DNA of 64,000 nucleotides, taken from NCBI GenBank assembly GCA_950097015.1, contig CATNEN010000001.1, forward strand, positions 22,559,501 to 22,623,500, read 5' to 3'. Position 1 is the stretch's first letter. Each line of letters begins with the position of its first letter. The notes under the pieces are model-generated. The model saw nothing but the letters and a program-made list of their open reading frames with translations, made no database searches and was not told the origin of the DNA. The stretch comes from Macrostomum hystrix. Its lineage: Eukaryota > Platyhelminthes > Macrostomidae. Both the position numbers and the translations under genes were made by a program. Shown here one piece after another: positions 29,945 through 40,629 of this stretch.

Positions 29945-31086
29945 TGTAGTGTCAGCTTGTTTGCCCGTGTTATTATTCAGTACTTATTTTTAGACACGTG
30001 TTTTTGCTAAGAGTTCAACCACGCCAAGCCGGGCCGGACCAGCTGGGGGAACGGACGCCCACCACCCCGCGAGCGCTACCCTTGGGCTACGGTCCCAGCC
30101 AATCAGCGAGCGACCCGGCCTCACTACCTGTCTACCCTCGGCAAGAAGCGACCCCGGGGCTCAGAACGGCGGTCGCAAGTCTACTGCGATTTGTCGCCTT
30201 GGCTCAAGCTACAGCCAGGCATCCACCTCGCCGATCGACCTAATTTGGGGTTAAAATGACTCTATATAACGAAGCGTGTTTTTGTAGTCCAAATTATCTC
30301 TTTTCTCCGCAATTCGCCTCACACTGTGAGAAGCACGTGCAAATTATCGTTCTCCGCAATTCGCCTCACACTGTGAGAAGCACGTGCAACTAGTCCACTT
30401 GTTTTGTCCCTCCCCGCCCGACCACACTCCGCTTGTTCAGTTAGGTAGCTTTCGGCGCTACGCGTCTTGAGAGTGCGCCGCTGACAAGGGTGGTCTAGAT
30501 AGGCGCTTGTTGTCGAAGTCAGTACGTGCTCTCTTCGGAGACTCAGCCGTCAGGCAGAAGGAGTGCCAACCGATAGGATCTGTCGGGGCAGCGCTGAAAG
30601 CAGAGACAACCGGAGCCTCTCGGGAAGAGTAGGGCGCGGATGTAGGCCAGTTAAGTAAAATTGTTATATCCAAATTGTTAGATCATACTTGCTTTTCACT
30701 GTGAGCACGCTATAATTTATTTCCGTGTGAACATCTATTCTGTCAGTATAACTTTTAAGTCAAGTAAACTATATTCAGAGTAATTCCTATTCGTATCTGG
30801 AATCTTAGTCACAGTCGATTAACTCACTCCTAATCAAATTATTCGAGTCTTCGCGTTCATACTGTGTTATTCTTTTTCATTGTGAGTTTCGCCGGGCCGG
30901 AGGACGACACACGGGTCTCCTCGCTTATCGATTCCGCTTCGCTCGCTACTGCAGTCTCCAACGCTATTTAATTCCAGATTCCCTGCTGCTATTGGAACGA
31001 TTGGTAGGACACCGACCCCGGTGAATAGTGAATAGTCGCTAGCTTCAAATTCCTCACGCTCCAGCTAGGACATTCATTTTATTACA
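29945..31086 (+). mobile_element. Solo LTR (1142 bp)
   Basis: Starts TGTAGTGTCAGC and ends TTATTACA, flanked by the 4-bp duplication CTAC at 29941-29944 and 31087-31090. Length and first bases resemble the element 2 LTR, which in its own orientation starts TGTAGTGTCGGC, so a related family is likely. There are GC-rich parts at 30020-30240, a TATATAA near 30263, and an internal 49-bp tandem duplication (about 30290-30390) whose unit contains CCTCACACTGTGAGAAGCAC. No internal retroelement genes remain, consistent with LTR-LTR recombination. Confidence 0.8.
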
Positions 31087-31191
31087 CTACTTGTGATCAC
31101 TATTAAACACATATACTAATGCGACACTCACGGACAAAAATGCACACAAGAAATACTCACATTTATTGCAACTTTATTAGTCTTTCAAGTC

Positions 31192-32617
31192 TTACTCGTC
31201 CATGAAATCATCTGTTGGTCCAGGCTTCTCGGACTCATTGGGAGCCTTAGGGGTTGACATAGCCGGGATCTGCTGATTTCTGTAGACTTGATCTCGAGAA
31301 AATGTGACCTGTAAAATGAAATTAACATAAACTTATATTTTTATTTTTATATCATTCTAAAATAAACCTCATTTTTAAGGATAAGAGGCCTCATTGAACC
31401 AGTTAATAGCAAAGAAGGTAATTTTAATGATGAATCTAAGAAGTCAATAACTTGATGCTACTTTAGTAGACTCTGACACCATGTTACTATTTAACGCATA
31501 CATAATAAAACCAAATTACCTCTGTCTCCAAAGCGCACTCTAATTCTTCGCACCTCATCGAATTGTTTGAACATTCGCTCTGGGTACTGCAATACCATTT
31601 CGTCGTCATGGATAGCATTTTTCTCCCGCTGGGAGCTTTGCGACACGCGTATCTCCTCGAAGCACTGTTGGCTAGAAACCGCATCCTTGTACCACTGGGT
31701 AATGACGGAGACATCGGCAGAGTCTTCTGGCCAATGCTGAATTTCCGCTTTTGAACATCCGAGACTGATTGTCTGGGAATATTCCTGGACTTAAGCACCA
31801 TGAATCGCTAGAACGTCGCCCACAGACCAGTCATTTACTTGGGCAGAAGAGCTGGACCAAAATGTGCACGACACGGAGGACCCGGACTGATCAACAAGCG
31901 TCACTTTTGCCAGGTTGACAAGTTTTCCGAAACCGGTTTTAACTTCCGTTGGTTTCTGGACAGCAGAAATCGTGCCATAGACGTTAACATTCCTGAGATA
32001 TGTCATGCAAAGGGTGAATTAAAAAGAATGCATTAACTTATTCACTAAGCACTTCTGGTTCTTCACTGACTGATTTAAATAAGTTTCCCTAGAAATAGTT
32101 CGCTAACCTAACAATCAAAATATATGATATATGAATATATATTCCACATCCTTTCCATTGTATTTTTACCAATTGAAACAAGCAAACTTACATTTTCATT
32201 TCACGGTCCGAAATCTCTTTTATCTTCTTATAGCTCGGTGCACGTCGAGTGACGGTCTCGAGGGTCCTCACAATGGCTCCACTTTGGTCAATTGAAACTG
32301 TTAGCTCGTGCTCATTGTCCGTAGTGCTGTACCTGGGATCCGCCTTCTTCACCCAGCCGCCGGATATGCGGACGGCGACGCCCTCACGGCACACGTCTAG
32401 GAAAGGCTTAATTTCCTTTCCAAACACGCTTACACGAATATCGCCGGTGTCGTCACAGAGGATAAAGGAGAACACTTGGCCCTGGTCCTCTTTTGCCTTC
32501 AAAGTCCGTGATTTTGGACAGCCTCATTACCAGGCCAACGATCGCAGCGTGCATCAGGCCCGGAAGCAGAGCAGAGATACACACTTTGCTTTTCTTGGCT
32601 CCTTCGCATGACTCCAT
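31192..32617 (-). pseudogene. RPA1-like ssDNA-binding protein, copy 2 (Helitron-associated)
   Basis: Minus strand, three or more exons. Exon 1 runs from ATG 32617 to a GTAAG donor near 32187 and encodes an OB-fold like RPA70 DNA-binding domain A. Exon 2 (about 31993 to 31520) encodes a second OB-fold like domain B, from VYGTISAVQKPTEVKTGFGK to DWSVGDVLAIHGA. The last exon (about 31312 to 31192) ends TDDFMDE, followed by poly(A) signals at 31173-31178 and 31162-31167. Two lesions: one extra base near 32478 relative to copy 1, and an in-frame TAA right after LAIHGA (31791-31793). The protein lacks the RPA70 N-domain and C-terminal zinc-finger domain. Helitrons in several lineages carry such RPA genes; the neighbouring OTU and replicase remnants fit. 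Confidence 0.75.
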
Positions 32618-32961
32618 ATTGCTCGATTGTTGATTGTCAAAAATATAGATGATAATTTTCACAAATAAGTCCTTTATGGCTTGTAGTTTGATAGTTCTAG
32701 AATCAATGCCAATTGTGCAAGTTTTTATTGCAGCATTTTGGACAACCCCAACTCTGATGACTCATACCAATGTCATGATTCAGTGCTAATTGAGGGTGCC
32801 ATGTAAAGATCAATAATAAGATCTCGCTAACCAATCAGAGAGTTTTGTTCTGCAATTTCCTAATCCACCCACTGGGCTACTTGTTGTGGATTGGCTTGTG
32901 ATTGCCTTAGCTGTTACATTGTTATTTTATGTACAGTGTCGGGTGTCAGAGTCGATTATGC

Positions 32962-33261
32962 AGCAACAGCAGCAGCAGCAGCAGCACAAATAAAGAAAGA
33001 CTTCTATAAATATAAAGAATGAAGAATAAATAAAGAATTGTGTTTACTGGATAAATAAGTGTTTCGTGTTGCTTTTTCTTATTCCTAACTGAAAATGAGA
33101 AACTTAACTGACACAGCTCATTGCAATGATCAATTTAGAACCTAAAATGAAGTTTTAAAGCTTAATTGAAAGTTTTAAAATGTACAAACATCGACATGAC
33201 AGTATGCAAAGTAACATTATAAATAAAGGGAGATCAATGACAACTGATAAGTTTAATAATT
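32962..33261. other. (CAG)n and AT-rich spacer in the Helitron copy
   Basis: Short (CAG)n tract at 32960-32985 exactly where similarity with 1-693 ends, then AT-rich sequence with AATAAA words. No gene. Confidence 0.5.
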
Positions 33262-34450
33262 GCTTTGAAAATACTTACTTACAAAGACAGTAGAGATGAT
33301 GAATTCGCAGATTGCTCCGCCAACAAGACAGTATCATTGCACAGTTCATTGCATTGACTGCAAGAACAATGGTGTCAATCCTACTGCTTGTTGGCTTGCT
33401 TTACTCTGCACTGCTGGTCAGAGGCATTCACTGGGGCAAGTTAAGTTCACGCACTCACCGTCACACAAACAGCTTAGCTATCACAAGTCTCTAGGTTTGC
33501 TGAAGCTGCTTCAAACCTCTCTCTCATGGCTGCATACCCTCAGTTTTAGAGTGTAAGAACCTCTGAATCGTGAAAAAGCAGCGAACACGTTATTTCAACC
33601 ACAATCTCAAGGCCCATTGATATGCAGCCAACCTGCTATATATTCACCTAATATTTACCTACATTAATGTCGCTATTAATTAGTAATGCGACTATTCCTA
33701 TTCTGGTTTGCCTTGATCCCAATCTAGTTATGCCACGATTCCTATTCTGGTTTGCCTTGATCCCAATCTAGTTATGCGACTATTCCTATTCTGGTTGCCA
33801 TGATCCAACTTAGTTATGCGACTATTCCTATTCTGGTTTGCCTTGATCCCAATCTAGTTATGCGACTATTCCTATTCTGGTTTGCCTTGATCCCAATCTA
33901 GTTATGCGACTATTCCTATTCTAGTTTGCCATGATCCCAATCTAGTTATGCGACTATTCCTATTCTGATTTGCCTTGATCCCAATCTAGTTATGCGACTA
34001 TTCCTATTCTGATTTGCCTTGATCCCAATCTAATACCCTGCACTAATATTGGCAAAACTTTTAAAAGTTTTAGAAATTTCCATTTTTGCACATAGTTTAC
34101 ACAAATGCGCGCTATCAGATGATGCATGTTTTGTTGAAGTAGATAGAAAGTTTCACTCGTAGCAGAAAATTTTCATTACCTTACAGACGCCCATCTTACT
34201 AATCATAATTCTGGTAAACAATGAGTCCAATTTTCCATTCTTCAATGATCCCATTCGTATCATGACATGAGCCAACTTTCATTATGCGATAATTCCAATT
34301 CTGGTTTGCTATGATCCCAATTTAGTTATGCAAGGATCCGAACTTAGTTATGCCAAATGATCCCAATTAGGCTAAGCAATGATCTCAGTCCTGTTATGCA
34401 ATGAACCCAATTAGGCTAAGCAATGATCTCAGTTCTGTTATGCCACAAAC
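33262..34450 (+). repeat. Repeat family R copy C with minisatellites and foldback arm
   Basis: 33262-33665 matches copies A and B. Then 33670-34045 is a minisatellite of about eight 44-bp units (TTATGCGACTATTCCTATTC, TGGTTTGCCTTGATCCCAAT). 34046-34200 is a single foldback arm (AAGTTTACACA..., ending CGCCCATCTT). 34200-34450 is a degenerate array with CAATGATC units. Confidence 0.8.
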
Positions 34451-35140
34451 ACTTATTACATCTTTAGACAGAGAGAAAGATGGGTTTGAGTTGCAGTTTG
34501 ACAAGATCAGAGCTATAAAGACAGTTTTCAACGGCCATAAAAGCTTATCAGTTTTAATGGCTGTACTTGACAATTTGCACCTGTAATTACACTGCGGTAC
34601 CGCAGGCAGCGGTTTAAATCTTTGTATTATGAAAGCTACTTTAATTTGATAGCTAATCAATTATTGAGATCAGTCAAATAAAAAACTTTTCTCCAGCAAT
34701 AAATTATAAGTTTTGATTGGCTGAGCCTGGACAACGTGTACCTGTAACTGTTCGGACTAAGGTGGGGCAGAGGCTAAAATGGTCTGTCAAAACATGGCTT
34801 TTTAATCAGATAACAGATAAATTAAGATGAGAAAGCGAAAATGTTCTACCTGGCCATGATTTACGATCTAATTTGATGACAAATTAATTACGTTGGAAAA
34901 GCTAAACGTTTTTACTTGACCATAATCAGCTCTTAGACCTACCAGCTTTAGCGGTTGCGGTAAGTCGCCTCATTCCACAGCCAATCAGTAAAGGTCAGTA
35001 ATTAATTACCGCAAAGCTCACCTTTATAACTTAACACCTGATACATGCTGTACCTGTTAGATCAAAGTCATTAAAGACTAATTTATGTAATTATACCAGC
35101 AAACAAAAATGTCAATCCACCCCACCAAAACTGCGCTCGT
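34451..35140. other. Upstream region of Helitron RGG/knuckle gene; no other gene seen
   Basis: AT-rich; no supported coding sequence. Confidence 0.45.
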
Positions 35141-35148
35141 GTGCCCCA

Positions 35149-35154
35149 TATAAG
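35149..35154 (+). promoter_or_regulatory. TATA box for RGG/knuckle gene copy 2
   Basis: TATAAG 86 bases upstream of ATG 35240, parallel to the copy 1 arrangement. Confidence 0.4.
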
Positions 35155-35239
35155 AGCTCGTAACAAGGCAGCCGCAGCTAGTCGCACATAAAGAATAAAA
35201 AAATTTCTTAGTCATTAAGTTAATTTTTGCTATTTCAAA

Positions 35240-35649
35240 ATGAAAATTAGTAATAATTTTTTACGGAGGCCCAGTTGGACGCCGCGGTCGCCGTGGAGGA
35301 CGAAAGGCAAAGAAAAATAGTAAGTTTTTTATTTTGCCGATTTTTGTTTTATGTGATCCGCAAGCTTATTTGCATTGAGGTACAACTGTTCATGTTGTTT
35401 CTCTCTTACTCAACAGTTCGCTGCTATCTTTGTGCCGGGCCGCATCCGGTCCGGCGTTGCCCGGCCCTGGCTTAGCAGCGGCAGCAGCAGCAACAGGCAC
35501 CTAAGCAGCAGCAGCAGCCAGCTAAGCAGCAGCCAGCTCAGCAGCAGCAGCAGCCAGCTCAGCAGCAGCAGCCGCCAGCTCAGCAGCAGCCTGCTCGGCA
35601 GCAGCTGTCGGATTATGAGGCTGAGGACGAAGAAATGTTGCTTCACAAC
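35240..35649 (+). pseudogene. RGG/zinc-knuckle/poly-Q protein, copy 2, broken
   Basis: Same two-exon structure and splice phase as 1170-1633. Exon 1 (35240-35319) has one extra T after the N-terminal residues, shifting the RGG part (GRRGRRGGRKAKKN) out of the ATG frame, and ends at GTAAGT. Exon 2 starts at 35417 after CAACAG and encodes the same knuckle CYLCAGPHPVRRC, then a TAG at 35473-35475 interrupts what continues in frame as a Gln/Pro/Ala-rich tail ending in an acidic LSDYEAEDEE segment, as in copy 1. Conservation of knuckle, intron position and acidic tail across both copies supports a real gene in the parent element. Confidence 0.65.
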
Positions 35650-35664
35650 TAATTGCTTCAGTCA

Positions 35665-37405
35665 AGACTTAGTTAAAAACTGAGACTGAACGAGCTGCCC
35701 GACGAGGAACAGCGGCAGCGGGATGCTCAGCGCAGAGATGTCATGACTGAGGCTGAGCGAGCTGCCCGACTGGAGGAACAGCGGCAGCGGGATGCTCAGC
35801 GCAGAGATGCTGAGACTGAGGCAGAGCGAGCTGTCCGACTGGAAGCCGAGCAGATTCGTCGCCGTGGAGCTTTGGTTTCCAAGTGAGTTTTATGAGGCTC
35901 TATAAAATAACGTTACATAACATGGTCATGGTTTTATTTAATTTTTTTCTAAATTGCCTCTTAAGTGTTGCTTTTTTAGCACCCATCGCATGCTGTAGAT
36001 TTAAGTAATTTAACCTGCAGTCCAACAATTGGTTTAAAAAGCCCTAAATGCAGCTGTGCTTTATTTTCACTGCATTGAAAACTTAGGTCGGACGCCCAGC
36101 AGCAAGGTACGGAAGCTATTGTACCCTTTGAGCAGTTGCAGGTAATCCCCATTGTGGGTGATGGCAATTGCTTCTTTTATGCCGTGTCTGATCAGCTGCG
36201 TGGAACCCCGCTGGAAACTGACGCAGCCTCCTTGCGGCAGGATTTGTCTTGCCGTGTTGCAGAACTCATGCCACAGCTGGTTGCAGATAACCTCATTGCA
36301 CCTGAGAGTGCTGATGAGATCGTGAATTCCTCTTTTCAAGCAGGAACTTATGTTTCAGATGAAGTTGCCTCTTTGTTGAGCCGCTGCTTTAATGTGGACC
36401 TGGTCATTTACCAGGCCAAAATCTGCATCCTCCTAATGCGATTGTGCGGGTGCAATTGCGCCATGAACATTACGAGTCACTGAGACTTCGAGAGCCTTTG
36501 CAAGCCCTTTCAGATGCAGAGTTCCCAAGACTGGCAGCATGCAGAACTCCTGCCAAGAGGGACAAGAAAGCCAAGGGCCCGAGAGCGATGCCAGCTGACA
36601 GCCCCAGCTCATGTGCTAACACTGGAGCACAGACTGAGCAGATGTGAGTAACTTGCTTTTGTTATTTTGCATATATCTGCTAAATCAGTTCAATCTGCCG
36701 ACACAAATAAATGACTAGCATCGAAAGCAATGTCAAAAAAATCAATGTACTATCTTAATAAACTCTGCTCAACCCCTACTTAAACCCCGCTCACAGGCAT
36801 GCCGAGCCGGTGATGCCAGAAGCCCCGGCTCACCAATGCGGCCCAATAAACCGCGTCTGCAATGACTGCGGCGCCCTGCTGTGGGCCAAGGAGACGAGCA
36901 ATTTCTGCTGCGCCAAGGGCAAGGTGAAGCTGCCAACCCGCTCCATGCCGCAGGTACTGGCAGACCTGTACACGGGACAGCACCGCCTTAGTGCAGAGTT
37001 CCTGGCTAACATCAGGAACTACAACTCTGTGCTGCACCTGACATCTCTGGGTGCGAAGCTCGGACTGGTGCCTGGCTGGAGTCCCAGCTTCGTCATCAGC
37101 GGCCAGCTCCATCACAACATGGGGCCGCTGCTTGCCGACACCTCAGCCGTGCCGCATGGCTGGCAGGTGTACTTCATGGACCGCGACCTGAAAGGCGCCT
37201 GAGCCTCAGCCAGAAGGTGAAGCCGGAGCTGCTGGAGGTGCTGCAAACTGTGCTGCACGAGTGCAACGGCTATGTGCAGAGCCTGCGAGCTGCTGCTCAG
37301 CGGATCAGTGGCGACCCTGAGCTCGGACCCGGTTTAGAAGTCATCGTCCGCCGGACGCCTTTCGGACCCCTACGGTCCCATTTTGGCTTTCGTCAGCTCA
37401 GCTAA
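35665..37405 (+). pseudogene. Helitron replicase N-terminal part with OTU cysteine protease domain
   Basis: First, about 35670-35882, tandem coiled repeats (EQRQRDAQRRDAETEAERA) of the type found before animal Helitron replicases, with a 2-bp deletion in the first unit. An intron 35883-36086 keeps the frame. The next exon (36087-36643) is an OTU protease: GDGNCFFYAV carries the catalytic Asp and Cys, and RHEHYESL the catalytic His, but a frameshift near 36418 separates them. Intron 36644-36796 again keeps phase. The last exon has the replicase zinc region (CNDCGALLWAKETSNFCCAK) and the conserved IRNYNSVLHLTSLGAK and GQLHHNMGPLL blocks; a stop at 37200-37202 is followed in another frame by KPELLEVLQTVLHECNGYVQ. 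The HUH nickase and helicase are absent, so the copy is dead. Confidence 0.8.
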
Positions 37406-37429
37406 AAAAATCGAGATAGCTGCCCGGTG

Positions 37430-37995
37430 TAAAAAGCATCGTCGAAAAGACGTCTTTTCGACGCCTACGGTCCGATCTAACCCTATGTCAGCTCAGCTAA
37501 AAAAAATCGAATTAGCTGCTGAAAACGTCTTAAGAGGTCTTGATTTCAGTTATAAATGCATTTAAAAGATGAAAAAATGTGTACTTCGTACAGTCCGATT
37601 TTAGTCCGAAAATGGCCGACGCGTCGACCGGCTCCAAAATGGTCCGATTTGAGTCCGAAAAAGGCCGACGAGAAAGACGATGTTTCAAAAAAAATTACTC
37701 GTGAGTTAGCTGCTAAAAACGTCTTAAAAGGCCTTGATTTCAGTTCTAAATGCATTTAAAAGATGAAAAAATGTGTAATTCGTACAGTCCGAAATTAGTC
37801 CACAAAAGGCCGACGCGTCCGCGGTCCGTTTTGAGTCCTCAATAGGGCGACGAGGAGGACGATGTTCCATAAAAAATTCTTGAGTTAGCTGCTGAAAACG
37901 TCATAAAAGGCTTTATTTTCCGTTAATTATGCATTTAAAAGATGAAAAATTGTGTAATTCTAACAGTCCGATTCCAGTCCGCAAAAGGTCATTTT
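37430..37995. repeat. Tandem repeat (about 180-195-bp unit) with a 22-bp palindrome
   Basis: Three units beginning near 37511, 37707 and 37884, each with TTAGCTGCTGAAAACGTC, ATGCATTTAAAAGATGAAAA and AGTCCGAAAATGGCCGACGC-type segments. A perfect palindrome GTCGAAAAGAC/GTCTTTTCGAC lies at 37441-37462. Located right after the truncated Helitron replicase. Confidence 0.75.
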
Positions 37996-39534
37996 TTGAT
38001 CTACTGTACAGAACCTAACATGCTTGAAATACTACTCGTATTTAAACGTTAGTAGTGCAGCAAGTTAAATGTTTGGTTTGTATAATCGTAATATTTAGTT
38101 TTTAGATATAAATTATTTACTATACATATACTTACTGTTCTACTGCTCAGTGAGAGCTAGGAAATAAAATTTGTGTGCATCAGTGAAACAATTTACGAGT
38201 ATATAGTGGAATCATCAAAATATTCTGAGCGTGTATACAATTCGATCTTCTGGTCGGCCATGCATATTCCGGCTGTCTGCAGTAAACCGCTCAATAGCCG
38301 TATAAAATGATTGATACTGCGGCAACTGCTTTAATTGCATTACATCTCGAATAGCTATGTATTTAGGAGTATATAGAATAGGTAGAAATCGCATAATTGT
38401 GATGGTCCGTTTTCCGTCCGATTTGAGTCCGTAAAAAGGCGACGTGAATGTAAAATTTAACAAACACATGTATTTTGACCGCAGGCAATAAAAAGTTTTG
38501 TCTCAGAATAAGCCAGTTGCACTAAACTTAATAGGAAGTCAGAATCAATTTTTTAGTTTCAAATTGCAGCTTAAAAACGAAAGAATGGCCTGAGCAAAGT
38601 TTTTGAAAGCGCATGCACTGCAAACTTTCACTTTGACCTGACCGGATCCTCAATTAATTAGCTATTATGTACGTGAGAATTCTCGATTCGATCAACGAAT
38701 TCTCAAAAACTGTTCACAGTAAGACACTGAAATTCATTAGACAAGACAAAGTGAATATAAACACCGATATCAAACTCGCCATCACTTTGTGGTTTATCTA
38801 TATAAGTTAATTATTAAGTGAAAGTCTATTTGATCAGCAATGTCAGTGTAGCTTAGTTAGGATATATTATGAAGCTACAGGATTATTTTTTCCAAAAAGA
38901 GAGTTATTTTAAAGCGCATAGTGTATATTTACTTTTATTTAGCAAAAAATACATATTTTTGCAACATATTATAATGAATTGTACCAAGTGAGGCTTAAAT
39001 GCCTATATACTGTATAGCTAGGTTACAATTCCTATTTTCTGCTCTAGATACTTCAAGTCTAACTTCTGTTTATTCTTGGGCTTTCACAAGTGGCTATTTT
39101 ATTGAAACAGTGAAAGAAACTGTTATATAGCTATGATATGAGAACTAATTGTCATGAAAAATGTATTATTACTTATTAGCTGGTTTAGGTATGTGGCATG
39201 CAGTTTTGGTCATGCTTAGGCATTAAGAAGCAAAGATCTGTCAGTTAACAGTGAGCTATAGTCAATCATGCCTTTCATAATCTTGGATGGCAGCAGCACT
39301 CAGGCTAGCTCTTGTTGGCCAAGCACCAGATACAGTAGAAGTTCCAGTAAGCTCTCGTACATGCAGATTGAGAATCTTGCCATTCCTGAACCTGTTTGAA
39401 AAGGATAAGGTGGTTAAGAGAGTTGTTGGTTAGCTTGTTGGTTTTAAATGTATTAAACAGAGCAGAAAAATAAATAACAGCACATATATTATATATAGGC
39501 TAAGTAATTAATATAATTTATTATACCTATCCGG
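37996..39534. other. AT-rich region; no gene recognised
   Basis: One more GTCCGATTTGAGTCCG fragment of the preceding repeat occurs near 38405-38440. Nothing else supported. Confidence 0.5.
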
Positions 39535-39685
39535 CCAATTGTGCAGTATAATCAAGAGCACAGCCACAGCTATTGTGCAGCATACGCTCGAATCTAAAGG
39601 CTGCACATGGCTGTTCAGTCCATGGACTGAGGGATGCCAGACCCACCTTAAGTTCAAATAGCTAATATTGGTACCCATTTTACAG

Positions 39686-40094
39686 CTAGCTTGGATAAAC
39701 AGAGGGGCGGATAGCTCGGTCTGTAAGGTGTCGGACTCTGGATCAGATGGTCCTGGGTTCAACTCCCGACCTAGTCTAGAACTATTCGTGCAGCCTTTGG
39801 GAAGCTGCTTTGCCCTGATGTGCACACAGTCTACTCAGCTGCAAATGAGTACCGATATTTCGTCGGGGAATAATAATTCCGGCTGGCGTGAAATTAAGCA
39901 GTTCTGTGCGGCAATTCAGTGGGTTTGGATGCTGCCGATATGTTTGGAAAAAATAAATTCCATTGCTGACACGCGACTGTCAACCGGTGTCCGAGAGGGC
40001 CGGGGAGTACATTAGGTGTGCAGTCCCCACCTGCTAGTGTGCTTGACACACAACACCTGCACTGGCCCTTGTGTCTAGTGTCATTATTATTATT
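39686..40094 (+). repeat. Inserted SINE of a different family
   Basis: tRNA-like head with A-box-like TAGCTCGGTCTGTAAGG and B-box GGTTCAACTCCC, and a tail of (ATT)n near 40083-40096. Flanked by direct repeats ATTTTACAGCT (39675-39685 and 40095-40107), which fits a target-site duplication. Confidence 0.75.
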
Positions 40095-40107
40095 ATTTTA
40101 CAGCTGG

Positions 40108-40449
40108 GTTGTAGCCCAGCAGTTAGAGCGTCAGACTCGCATCTTGAAGGTTGATGGTTCGATTCCTGACTCCTGTTTCTTTAAGAAACAAATTGAAATT
40201 TGTGTCTCTAAGATAGGCAATTAACTCTGAATTGCTTCAGTTCAGCTAGCTATTATATGGGTACCAGTATTAGCTGTGGTAACTTATAGTGGGTGTAGCC
40301 ATCCCCAGTCGATGGACTGTACTGGCTGTAGTCCATAGCCGTACACAGTCTTCAGATGCGCCGCACAATAGTTGCAGCTGTGCTGTCGGCTACACATCTG
40401 GCCCATAGTGATAGTTGTAATTAGTTAATGGATTATTATTAATTTTATA
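40108..40449 (+). repeat. Inserted SINE related to the 26.6-kb family
   Basis: Head with A-box-like TAGCCCAGCAGTTAGAGCG and B-box GGTTCGATTCC; body with CAGTCGATGGACTG and GCAGCTGTGCTGTCGGCTAC; AT-rich tail. It sits directly after the (ATT)n SINE. Confidence 0.75.
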
Positions 40450-40629
40450 ACAGGGTGAACTGAAGCAAGCAAGTTAGGCCTCTTGCCAAAGGGCATAAGT
40501 TGTACCAGTAGAGTTAGGAATCAAACCCCCACCCTAATTCCCCCCTGCCTCATCTATCCTATGTCTAATCCCTGCCCTTTCTCAGATTCCTACATTTAAT
40601 ACAGCCGTCGTCTTTTAGGTTCTGTAAGT

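Larger units (their letters stand above)
31192..37405. mobile_element. Remnant of an autonomous Helitron-type transposon
   Basis: Contains an RPA1-like gene (-), an RGG/knuckle gene (+), coiled RRDAETEAERAARLE repeats, an OTU protease domain and the Helitron replicase N-terminal zinc region, a combination known from animal Helitron/Helentron elements. It ends before the HUH Rep motif and helicase, and is interrupted at about 32962-34450 by repeat family R and minisatellites. 5'-TC and 3'-CTRR termini were not identified, so the limits given are those of the genes. Confidence 0.7.
39535..40535 (-). repeat. SINE split by two later SINE insertions
   Basis: The body (39535-39685, with TTCAGTCCATGGACTGAG) and the head side (40450-40535, with GGTGAACTGAAGCAAG) belong to one minus-strand SINE like 26590-26886. 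Joined text would read TTTTACAGCTGGGTGAACTG, as in the intact copies. Confidence 0.75.

Noticed and set aside
31192-32617. Host replication protein A gene
   Set aside because: Truncated domain set, a second dispersed copy, and linkage to OTU and Helitron replicase remnants point to a transposon gene; lesions make it non-functional.
33670-34045. CRISPR-like regularly spaced repeat
   Set aside because: Units are contiguous 44-bp minisatellite copies without unique spacers, in a eukaryotic context.
39699-39770. Genuine tRNA gene (A and B boxes present)
   Set aside because: No acceptor-stem pairing, and it is followed by a SINE body, an (ATT)n tail and flanking direct repeats.
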